Below, piece by piece: positions 1-6,717 of a DNA stretch of 12,488 bases (positions are counted from its first letter, which is position 1; each line of letters opens with the position of its first letter). The stretch is from positions 1-12,488 of the forward strand of contig DJVZ01000047.1 in the NCBI GenBank assembly GCA_002441395.1. Direction: 5' to 3'. The notes under the pieces were generated by a model that ran no database searches, was not told where the DNA came from, and was given only the letters and a program-made list of their open reading frames with translations. A program made the translations under genes and the position numbers. Source of the DNA: Spirochaetaceae bacterium UBA6243. GTDB taxonomy: Bacteria; Spirochaetota; Spirochaetia; Treponematales; Rectinemataceae.

Positions 1-965
1 GCCCTTACATTCATCTCGTCGATGCTCATGCCAAAAAGCGCGCGAATCTGCTCGCTGGCGACAGTGCAGTTCATCGTGCAGAGGAGCGGCAGCCAGCCGC
101 CCGTCGATGAGCAGAAGGCGGCCAGATTGCCTTCCGGATCGACGACAGGGCGGCTGGAATATCCGTAGAGCGTGCCGCTGGTTCCGAGGCTCATGGTCAG
201 AAAGCCATCACGCACCGTGCCTGTGCCGATCGCGCTCATCATGTTGTCACCGCCGCCTGCGGCAACGAGCACGCCTTCAGGAATGCCGAAGCGTGCGGCG
301 GCCGCGGCATTCACCCTTCCCGCCGGCTTGTCGGGCTCAACCAAAGAGGGCAAATAATCGATAAGACTCGGATCAATGAGATCGCAGATGCGCCGCGACC
401 ATCGGCGCACGCGCACATCGAAGAGCGCCGTTCCCGATGCATCGCCATACTCAGTCACATCATTGCCAGTCAAAAGAAAATTGACATAGTCGTGGGGCAA
501 AAGCACATGCCGTACCCGCGCGTAATTCTCCGGCTCATGCTTCTTCAGCCACAGTATCTTCGGCGCCGTATAGCCTGGCAGCATCAGAATACCGGTTTCG
601 GACAACAGCGACGCCTCGCCCCCCGCGCGCCTGGTGAGTTCCGCGCATTCAGCGGCGGTCGAAGTATCATTCCAAAGCTTAATGGGGCGAATCGCGCGGC
701 CCTGTCCGTCGAGTGGCACGAAACCATGCTGCTGTCCGGAAACACCAATAGCTGTGATCGTCGCACGCAGTTCAGGCGAAATTGCCTGAAAACAGGCGAG
801 AAGCGCCTCCTCATACCATTCGGCGCGCTGCTCGCGAGTCCCGTCATTCCTCGCAATGATATCGAGAGAAGACTGGGATTTGGCTATTATTTGTTTCGCG
901 CCGGGGTCATAGAGGATTATTTTGCAGCTCTGTGTGCCAAGATCGATGCCACACACACTTTTCAT
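1..965 (-). CDS. xylB: Xylulokinase (FGGY family), C-terminus cut by window edge
   Basis: Xylulokinase phosphorylates D-xylulose with ATP to xylulose 5-phosphate, feeding the pentose phosphate pathway in the cytoplasm. Translation from the ATG at 965 gives 321 open codons to the window edge. It opens with the phosphate-binding signature GIDLGTQS (residues 6-13), then SGQQHG (76-81, equivalent to the GQMHG sugar-binding segment of E. coli XylB), LWND (97-100), LPGYTAPK (129-136) and AAGGGDN (235-241), whose D240 matches the catalytic base. SLGTSGT follows, from the start of the second actin-like domain. E. coli XylB is 484 residues, so roughly the last third is missing here. An AGGGGG ribosome site (971-976) lies five bases before the ATG and fixes the start. 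It is divergent from an AraC regulator, the classic arrangement for a sugar kinase and its activator. Another FGGY sugar kinase is possible, but the XylB match is close throughout. Confidence 0.93.
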   Translation of the reverse strand, partial: MKSVCGIDLGTQSCKIILYDPGAKQIIAKSQSSLDIIARNDGTREQRAEWYEEALLACFQAISPELRATITAIGVSGQQHGFVPLDGQGRAIRPIKLWNDTSTAAECAELTRRAGGEASLLSETGILMLPGYTAPKILWLKKHEPENYARVRHVLLPHDYVNFLLTGNDVTEYGDASGTALFDVRVRRWSRRICDLIDPSLIDYLPSLVEPDKPAGRVNAAAAARFGIPEGVLVAAGGGDNMMSAIGTGTVRDGFLTMSLGTSGTLYGYSSRPVVDPEGNLAAFCSSTGGWLPLLCTMNCTVASEQIRALFGMSIDEMNVR

Positions 966-1091
966 AGCTGCCCCCTGCATTCGAGCTTGGTATGGTCCTT
1001 ATCGAAAACCTGTAGTAAGCGTAGGCAGGTTTTCCGAAAAACACAATGCGAAATATTGACAAATCATATCTATTATTGATATTCCTATTCC
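966..1091. promoter_or_regulatory. Divergent xylB/AraC intergenic control region with inverted repeat
   Basis: This 126-bp gap must hold both divergent promoters. It contains a perfect inverted repeat GAAAACCTG (1004-1012) and CAGGTTTTC (1026-1034) with a 13-bp spacer, so the half-site centres are 22 bp apart, about two helical turns. That geometry suits a regulator bound on one face of the DNA. It could equally form a hairpin in the xylB leader. On the xylB side a weak promoter TTGTGT, 17 bp, TACGCT can be read across this repeat. The repeat is seen directly; which protein binds it is inference, with the adjacent AraC regulator the first candidate. Confidence 0.5.
1056..1083 (+). promoter_or_regulatory. 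Probable promoter of the AraC regulator, possibly leaderless
   Basis: A perfect TTGACA (1056-1061) is followed after 16 bp by GATATT (1078-1083), four of six matches to the -10 consensus. A start site about seven bases downstream would fall at about 1090, practically on the ATG at 1092. No Shine-Dalgarno sequence is visible before that ATG, so a leaderless or nearly leaderless message is suggested. A longer transcript from an unseen upstream promoter is the alternative. Confidence 0.4.
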
Positions 1092-1952
1092 ATGAAAATA
1101 AACGACGCTGTCTACGTGTACCGGCTCATAAGCGGGGAGAGGCTCGCGTGGCACGGAAGATACCACGCCCACGGCCCCGGGGAGTATGAATTTCATTATT
1201 TCATGGAAGGGCAAGGAGCTCTGCTTATCAACCGCGCAAAATACATCATTGACGGCAACAGAATTTATTTTGTGCAGCCGCGTGAATTTCATTCCATTCT
1301 TCCGGAAGCGGTCGAAAAACCTATCAGTTATTATGCTGTGCTCTTCAGACCTGAACCGGGTAACCCCGTCGACGAAGAGATCGTCGGCCTCATGGGACAC
1401 CTCTGGCACGCGCGCAACCGTGCCCTCCCCGCGGATGCAAAGGACCGTTTTTTCCTCGACGATCTGTACAGACTGTCGAAGTCTTCTTCGGAACGATCCC
1501 AGAAGTCGGCGGAACATGCGCTCATAAGCATACTGTACCGCTGGTTTGATCATTTCGACAGTACTTCCGAAGACGTCCATTCCGGCGGGACCAAAAACGA
1601 ACATGTGGAGCGGGCACTTGCGCTCATGATGAAGCATGTGCGGGAAAAACTGAGCTCGGATGATCTTGCGGCCATGCTGGGGCTCTCTGAAGAATATTTC
1701 ATAAGGCTTTTCCGGCACCATCTGGGTATGCCGCCATTTCAATATTTTACGCGGCTGAAAATCGAGGCGGCATCCGCAGTGCTTGTGGATAATCAGCTCA
1801 CTATCAGCGACATAGCATATCGCTTTGGCTTTGAAAATCCATTTCATTTTACAAAAGTCTTTAAAAAATGCACCGGGCTGTCGCCGCGCGAATACCGAAA
1901 GATATTCTTCGAAGCGGGGAAGCCACCACAGACAGCAGCACCCCTCACATAG
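1092..1952 (+). CDS. AraC-family transcriptional regulator with N-terminal cupin domain
   Basis: A 286-residue DNA-binding regulator. The N-terminal part (about residues 15-85) has the AraC-type cupin pattern: WHGRYHAHG, YEFHYFMEGQG, then a DGNRIYFVQPREFHSI segment typical of the ligand-binding arm. The C-terminal part (about 171-272) is a complete double helix-turn-helix: first HTH about 187-212 (LSSDDLAAMLGLSEEYFIRL), second about 235-262, ending in the family hallmark GFENPFHFTKVFKK and TGLSPREYRK. It lies divergently from xylB, so control of xylose or another pentose is the obvious role, but the ligand cannot be read from sequence. The ATG at 1092 has no visible Shine-Dalgarno; it is kept because the cupin domain begins soon after and no better start exists. 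Its coding sequence looks somewhat more AT-rich than the genes downstream. Confidence 0.92.
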   Translation: MKINDAVYVYRLISGERLAWHGRYHAHGPGEYEFHYFMEGQGALLINRAKYIIDGNRIYFVQPREFHSILPEAVEKPISYYAVLFRPEPGNPVDEEIVGLMGHLWHARNRALPADAKDRFFLDDLYRLSKSSSERSQKSAEHALISILYRWFDHFDSTSEDVHSGGTKNEHVERALALMMKHVREKLSSDDLAAMLGLSEEYFIRLFRHHLGMPPFQYFTRLKIEAASAVLVDNQLTISDIAYRFGFENPFHFTKVFKKCTGLSPREYRKIFFEAGKPPQTAAPLT

Positions 1953-1980
1953 TTTCAATGCGAAAAATTCTCCCTGTCTG

Positions 1981-2009
1981 TTGACATGTTTCCGTCTTTT
2001 CGTCAGAAT
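1981..2009 (+). promoter_or_regulatory. Promoter of the marR-exporter operon
   Basis: A consensus -35 TTGACA (1981-1986) and CAGAAT (2004-2009, four of six matches) are separated by the ideal 17 bp. The predicted start near 2016 lies inside the palindrome at 2007-2029, so a repressor there would block RNA polymerase directly. The leader to the ATG at 2076 would be about 60 bases. Confidence 0.6.
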
Positions 2010-2029
2010 ATTTAAGTTACTTAAATATT
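2007..2029. promoter_or_regulatory. Perfect 23-bp palindrome, probable MarR operator
   Basis: AATATTTAAG (2007-2016) and CTTAAATATT (2020-2029) are exact reverse complements around the three-base centre TTA. Length, AT-richness and the TTAAGT/ACTTAA core resemble operators of MarR-family dimers. It overlaps the -10 box and predicted start of the operon whose first gene is a MarR protein, so autorepression is the natural reading. The symmetry is seen directly; the bound protein is inferred. Confidence 0.65.
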
Positions 2030-2075
2030 ATTTCACTTGAATCGTCCAAAAGAGTATCCAAAAAAGGCAATCACT

Positions 2076-2525
2076 ATGGATGAATCAGAGACGAAGCTCG
2101 ATGCGGTCGTCGAAAACCTGCTCGAGGTCCTGCCTTCGGTCTGGGACCGTATCCGCTCGAATTTCCGGTCTGCGGGAACGAGTAAATTCGGCATAAGCAT
2201 GGAGCAATTCCACACGCTTCGGCATATCTACAAAGGATATTGCCATGGCGGAGAAATTGCGGAGAAGCGCCAGGTCAGCTGCTCGGCAGTGAGCCAGGCA
2301 ATTGACGCCCTCGTCGCAAAAGGTCTTGTGACGCGCATACAGGACAGTGCCGACCGCAGGCAGGTCCGTCTCGAGCTCACAGTCCATGCGCGCCATGTGC
2401 TCGATGAAAACGCAGAGGAAAATCGCTCCTATATCCGACAGAAGATGAGCGACGTCGAGCCCGAGGAAAGGGAGGCCGTGATGCGCGCCATGGGAATATT
2501 GAAAAATACCTTCCTCTCGACCTGA
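2076..2525 (+). CDS. MarR-family transcriptional repressor
   Basis: A 149-residue winged-helix dimeric repressor, probably of this operon. The core runs from about residue 41 to 105: SMEQFHTLRHIY, a recognition helix with SCSAVSQAIDALVAKGLV (68-85), and the wing DSADRRQVRLELT (90-102) carrying the D-x-R-R signature of MarR wings. Flanking helices form the dimer interface. I chose the ATG at 2076, with AAGG (2064-2067) eight bases upstream. An in-frame TTG at 2037 would add 13 residues, but has no ribosome site and lies only eight bases after the operator. It is followed 18 bases later by two exporter genes, the common MarR-ABC-ABC arrangement in which the repressor is released by exported drugs or toxic compounds. 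Cys56 and Cys69 sit near or in the DNA-binding region; a thiol-sensing role is possible but unsupported. Confidence 0.9.
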   Translation: MDESETKLDAVVENLLEVLPSVWDRIRSNFRSAGTSKFGISMEQFHTLRHIYKGYCHGGEIAEKRQVSCSAVSQAIDALVAKGLVTRIQDSADRRQVRLELTVHARHVLDENAEENRSYIRQKMSDVEPEEREAVMRAMGILKNTFLST

Positions 2526-2543
2526 GCCTGGCAGGAACACCCG

Positions 2544-4292
2544 ATGAATGAATTCAAAAAACTCTTGCACTTTGCAAGGCCTTACTGGAAACTTGCGGTC
2601 TTTTCTCTCGTGATGCTCGTCGCGATGGTCGGCTTCGACCTTGCGGTGCCGAGACTTGTAGGCCGAATTATCGATAAAGGAATTCGCCAAAAAGATTTGA
2701 CAGTAGTCATGACAACCTCGGCCATCATGCTGTGCATTTCAATGCTCTCCGCCCTCGTTGCGGTACTGAACAGCATTTCTTCCATTCGGGTCGGGGAGAA
2801 TATCGCACGGGATCTGCGCGAAGCGATCTTTGTCAAAATACAAAATTTTTCGTATGGAAATATCGACAGATTCTCGACCGCCAAACTCATGGTGCGCCTG
2901 ATGAGCGACACCGCGGCGGTCCAGCGGCTGTTTCAGATGTCGCTGCGCATCGGGACGAGGGCGCCACTCTCGATGATCGGAAGCATCGTGCTCATGTTCG
3001 TGACGAGCAAAACCCTTGCGCTGGCCATGATGCCCATCCTTGTTGTCAGCGGTATCGTGATTGTCTTTTTCAGTACAAGGCTCGAGCCCTTTTTTAGAAC
3101 GGTCCAGCAGCGACTGGACCGTCTGAACACCGTTCTGCAGGAAAACATCGCGGGGGCGCGCCTCGTCAAGGCATTTGTGCGAGGGAAATATGAAGCAGAT
3201 CGCTTTGATACAGCCAACGCAAGTCTCGCTCAGGAAAACATTCACGTCATGCAGCTCATGGCATCCATGAGCCCGATTCTGACACTGCTCATCAATATCG
3301 GCATCGTGCTCGTCGTGTGGCTCGGCGGCCTGCAGACAATTCATGGAAACCTTAGCCTTGGACAGATCATCGCCTTTACGAACTATCTGATGGCCACCCT
3401 TCAGCCCCTCACCATGATGACCCAGCTCTCCAACAACTGGGCGAACGGGCTTGCGTCCGCAAAGCGCATCAATGAAGTGCTCGACGCGGAACCCGAGGTA
3501 GCCGAGCTTCCCGATGCCACCTCTCTGCCCTCCCCCATTCAGGGAGAAATTGAATTCGACCACGCCGGCTTTCATTACAATGGCGATATGGATATTGCGG
3601 TGCTCGAGAATATCTGCACCAGGGCAGAACCCGGCAAGACAACCGCAGTACTCGGAGCGACAGGCTCCGGAAAATCGAGTCTGGTCAACCTCATACCCCG
3701 ATTTTATGACGCGAGCGCAGGCAGCGTATACATCGATTCCCAGAATGTACGCACCCTGAAAGGCGATTCGATTTTGGAACATGTCTCGATAGTGCCACAG
3801 GATACGGTGCTGTTTTCCGGCACGGTCCGTGACAATATCCGCTACGGCAGGCCCGAGGCGACGGAAGAAGATGTTATCGCCGCGGCGACCGCGGCCCAGG
3901 CTCACGGTTTTATCATGAATATGCCAGCGCAATACGACACACACATCGAAGAACGGGGTGTCAACCTTTCGGGCGGCCAGAAACAGCGCATCGCCATCGC
4001 CCGGGCGCTCGTCTGCAAACCCTCGATTCTCATTCTCGATGACGCGACGAGTGCCGTCGACGTGGAAACAGAGACCAAAATCCACACCGCCATTGCCAAA
4101 TCGGCCCAGGGAACCACGGTCGTCATGGTCGCTCAGCGAATCAGCACGGTGCTGAATGCGGACAAAATCATCGTGCTCGATAAAGGCCGGATCGCGGCTG
4201 AAGGCACGCACAGGGAGCTTTTAAGGACCAGCCCGATTTACAGGGAAATCTACGATTCTCAGCTGGGAGCGGGGGTGCGCCATGGCCTATGA
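2544..4292 (+). CDS. ABC exporter half-transporter with degenerate ATP site (TM287/YheI-like)
   Basis: A 582-residue inner-membrane protein that exports drugs, lipids or similar compounds with its partner encoded next. The first ~310 residues hold the six-helix type-I exporter domain; the rest is the nucleotide-binding domain with Walker A GATGSGKS (371-378), LSGGQ (475-479) and Walker B LILDD (496-500). Two catalytic positions are altered: D500 replaces the usual glutamate, and Q531 in AQRIST replaces the switch histidine. Its LSGGQ is canonical. This is the pattern of the degenerate-site subunit in heterodimeric exporters such as TM287/288, LmrCD and BmrCD. The ATG has AGGA (2533-2536) seven bases upstream. 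The gene lies 18 bases after marR, and its stop overlaps the partner's start by 11 bases, implying coupled translation. The substrate cannot be told from sequence. Confidence 0.95.
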   Translation: MNEFKKLLHFARPYWKLAVFSLVMLVAMVGFDLAVPRLVGRIIDKGIRQKDLTVVMTTSAIMLCISMLSALVAVLNSISSIRVGENIARDLREAIFVKIQNFSYGNIDRFSTAKLMVRLMSDTAAVQRLFQMSLRIGTRAPLSMIGSIVLMFVTSKTLALAMMPILVVSGIVIVFFSTRLEPFFRTVQQRLDRLNTVLQENIAGARLVKAFVRGKYEADRFDTANASLAQENIHVMQLMASMSPILTLLINIGIVLVVWLGGLQTIHGNLSLGQIIAFTNYLMATLQPLTMMTQLSNNWANGLASAKRINEVLDAEPEVAELPDATSLPSPIQGEIEFDHAGFHYNGDMDIAVLENICTRAEPGKTTAVLGATGSGKSSLVNLIPRFYDASAGSVYIDSQNVRTLKGDSILEHVSIVPQDTVLFSGTVRDNIRYGRPEATEEDVIAAATAAQAHGFIMNMPAQYDTHIEERGVNLSGGQKQRIAIARALVCKPSILILDDATSAVDVETETKIHTAIAKSAQGTTVVMVAQRISTVLNADKIIVLDKGRIAAEGTHRELLRTSPIYREIYDSQLGAGVRHGL

Positions 4293-6177
4293 GACGACTT
4301 CTTCGATTCAGGACGTACGCACCAGCTTTCAGAGACGGCCAGGACGGCCCACACGGTTCGAGAAGGCTTCAGACCCCCGCAAGGCGATGATCCGACTCTT
4401 CGGCTACCTTAAGCCGTTCAAAAAACCCCTTGCCTCGGTCGTGTGCTTCGTGCTGCTGCAGTCGCTCCTCGGACTCGCCGGCCCCTATCTGCTCGGGAGG
4501 GCGATCGACACAAGCATAGGGGGCAAAGACGTCCGGAGCCTCCTGAATACGGCGGCGCTGATGCTCATCGCGTATGTCCTGAGCAACGGCTTCAATATCC
4601 TGGCGAACTGGCGCATGGCCCGCATTTCGCAGAATGCCCTGAAGAATCTGCGCGGTGATTTGTTCGCGCACATCCAGTCGCTTCCCATGAGTTTCTTCGA
4701 CACAAATCCTGCGGGCGGGCTCATGAGCAGGCTGACAAACGACATCGACGCAATCAATCAGACAGTGTCCCAGAACATCATTGCGCTTCTCGCGAGCATC
4801 ATCACCATGTTGGGCATTCTGGTGAGCATGTTTGTGCTCAATCACTGGCTCGCGCTCGCCAGCCTTGTCGTCATCCCCATCATGTACTGGTTCAGCAATT
4901 TTGTCGCGAAGTATACGCGCAAAGGCTTCAGAGAGCTGCAAAAGGACCTCGGCAATCTCAACGCCGTGGCGGAAGAGACCATTTCGGGCTTCAAGGAAAT
5001 CAAGGCATTCAGGCGCAACGATTCCGCGATCGAGGCATTCAGGCAAAAAAATCAGGCGGTGTTCAAGTCGGCCGTATACGCCAACTCCTACGCGATGCTG
5101 CTCATGCCGCTGACCGGCGTGCTGGGGAGCTTCTTTGTCATCGTGCTCGCGAGCCTCGGCGGATGGCTTGCGCTCAAGGGGCTGGTGAGCATCGGCATGA
5201 TCGCGACTTTCATCAACTACGCGCAGAACTTCACGTCGCCGCTGCGGCAGCTTTCCAACCTCTACAATTCGATTCAGGCGGCGCTCGCGGGGGCGGAACG
5301 GGTCTTCGAGATAATCGATATGGAATCGGAGACCGCCGGGCGAGACGAGACGAATTCGCGGCACAAGACCCGGGCCGATGGACAGGCCGCCGAGGCAGGC
5401 GCGCCGCGTCCGCGGGTTCCATTCCACCTCGACGGCTTCCAGGGCAATGTGACCCTGCAGAACGTGGTGTTTGGCTACGGGCCCGATAATATCGTCATCA
5501 GGGATTTCAGCGTGGAGATCGTGGCCGGCCAGACAGTCGCCCTTGTGGGGCCTACCGGCGCCGGGAAAACGACCATCACGAATCTGCTCACCCGTTTTTA
5601 TGAAATTCAGAGTGGGCGCATTCTTTTTGACGGCGTCGATATCAGGGAAATTCCCAAAAAGGATATTCGGCGCGCGATCGGCCTTGTGCTGCAGGATACT
5701 TTCCTTTTCGCCGACACTGTGCTGGAAAACATACGATTTGGCCGGCTCGACGCGACCGATGAAGAATGCATCGAAGCGGCCAAAATGGCCGAAGCCGATC
5801 ATTTTATCCGCCAGCTTCCGGATGGCTATCACACCAACCTTTCCGAGCGTGCGGGCAACCTCAGCCAGGGCCAGCGCCAACTTTTGTCCATCGCGCGCGC
5901 CATCCTGGCCGATCCCCGCATCCTCATTCTCGACGAGGCGACCAGCAGTGTCGATACACGCACCGAACTGCGCATTCAAAAGGCCCTCCTGCGCCTTATG
6001 GAAGGGCGGACGAGCATCGTCATCGCGCACAGATTGAGTACAATCCGCGACGCTGATAGCATTGTCGTCATCAATGACGGCGAAATCGTCGAACAGGGCA
6101 ACCACGAAGCGCTTCTCGGGCAACGGGGTTTCTACTATCATCTCTACATGAGCCAGTTCAAGGGAAATGAAATATAG
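4282..6177 (+). CDS. ABC exporter half-transporter with catalytic ATP site (TM288/YheH-like)
   Basis: The 631-residue partner of the preceding half-transporter. A cytoplasmic N-terminal extension of about 45 residues precedes six membrane helices (to about residue 330), then a nucleotide-binding domain with Walker A GPTGAGKT (423-430), Walker B LILDE with catalytic E552, and switch H583 in IAHRLST. Its signature is LSQGQ (527-531) rather than LSGGQ, the change typical of the subunit that completes the degenerate site of a heterodimer. The competent site should therefore use this protein's Walker motifs with the partner's LSGGQ. The linker between domains (about 347-380) is unusually long, polar and rich in Arg, Asp, Glu and Ala, probably a disordered insertion. 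Its ATG overlaps the previous gene by 11 bases. A flavin-reductase-like gene follows after 30 bases, apparently in the same operon. Confidence 0.95.
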   Translation: MAYETTSSIQDVRTSFQRRPGRPTRFEKASDPRKAMIRLFGYLKPFKKPLASVVCFVLLQSLLGLAGPYLLGRAIDTSIGGKDVRSLLNTAALMLIAYVLSNGFNILANWRMARISQNALKNLRGDLFAHIQSLPMSFFDTNPAGGLMSRLTNDIDAINQTVSQNIIALLASIITMLGILVSMFVLNHWLALASLVVIPIMYWFSNFVAKYTRKGFRELQKDLGNLNAVAEETISGFKEIKAFRRNDSAIEAFRQKNQAVFKSAVYANSYAMLLMPLTGVLGSFFVIVLASLGGWLALKGLVSIGMIATFINYAQNFTSPLRQLSNLYNSIQAALAGAERVFEIIDMESETAGRDETNSRHKTRADGQAAEAGAPRPRVPFHLDGFQGNVTLQNVVFGYGPDNIVIRDFSVEIVAGQTVALVGPTGAGKTTITNLLTRFYEIQSGRILFDGVDIREIPKKDIRRAIGLVLQDTFLFADTVLENIRFGRLDATDEECIEAAKMAEADHFIRQLPDGYHTNLSERAGNLSQGQRQLLSIARAILADPRILILDEATSSVDTRTELRIQKALLRLMEGRTSIVIAHRLSTIRDADSIVVINDGEIVEQGNHEALLGQRGFYYHLYMSQFKGNEI

Positions 6178-6207
6178 AACAATCCATGAAATCGGGAGGA
6201 ACAGACC

Positions 6208-6717
6208 ATGAACCGAAAAGATATTGCAATCGAAGACTTTCGCTACGATCCGGCGCAGCTGCGCGACCATTGGCTTTCGCTCTTCGCGGGCGATTTTAAC
6301 TCCGGGGCGTACAATGCGATGACGATTTCGTGGGGCAGCTATGGGCAAATCTGGAATAAGATGTTCTTTCAGGTGTTTGTGCGCCCCACGCGCCACACCT
6401 ACGAATTCATGGAAAGATACGACACGTTTACACTCAACGCATTCGAACCAAAATATAAGCAGGCACTTTCCATCCTTGGCTCAAAATCGGGCCGCGATGG
6501 CGACAAGATTGCCTTGGCTGGCCTCACGCCCATGGCTTCACGGGAAGTCGCCGCGCCCTGTTTCAGAGAAGCCAGTCTCGTCATAGAGTGCCGAAAAATG
6601 TACTGGCAGGATATCGACAACACGCATTTTCTCGACAGCGGCATCGAGGGGAACTATGCGAAGAAAGACTACCACCGCGTGTACTTTGGGGAAATAGCGC
6701 ACGTGAGCCGTGCCTAG
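6208..6717 (+). CDS. Flavin reductase-like FMN-binding domain protein
   Basis: A 169-residue soluble protein resembling small flavin-reductase-domain proteins, which bind FMN and pass electrons from NAD(P)H or other donors. Visible hallmarks are NAMTISWGSYGQIW (36-49), the FMN-contacting segment of the split-barrel fold, and VRPTRHTYEFM (58-68), followed by FTLNAF. The length suits a single-domain member. A strong GGGAGG (6194-6199) lies eight bases before the ATG, and the gap from the exporter is 30 bases with no terminator, so it should be the last gene of the marR operon. A role in reducing or detoxifying quinone-like or other redox-active compounds handled by the exporter is inference from context. 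Its TAG overlaps the stop of the convergent ltaE gene. Substrate and reductant are unknown. Confidence 0.83.
   Translation: MNRKDIAIEDFRYDPAQLRDHWLSLFAGDFNSGAYNAMTISWGSYGQIWNKMFFQVFVRPTRHTYEFMERYDTFTLNAFEPKYKQALSILGSKSGRDGDKIALAGLTPMASREVAAPCFREASLVIECRKMYWQDIDNTHFLDSGIEGNYAKKDYHRVYFGEIAHVSRA

Noticed and set aside
999..1958. Long minus-strand frame over the AraC gene.
   Set aside because: It is a shadow of the AraC coding frame, covers the intergenic control region, and has no recognisable domain.
2037..2075. Upstream TTG start for the MarR gene.
   Set aside because: It lies only eight bases after the operator with no ribosome site, while ATG 2076 has AAGG at proper spacing and begins a normal-length MarR protein.
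4369..6396. Very long open frame antisense to the second exporter gene.
   Set aside because: It is a by-product of high GC and codon bias in the real gene; its translation is Arg/His/Asp-rich with no recognisable domain, and the sense frame is a complete ABC exporter.
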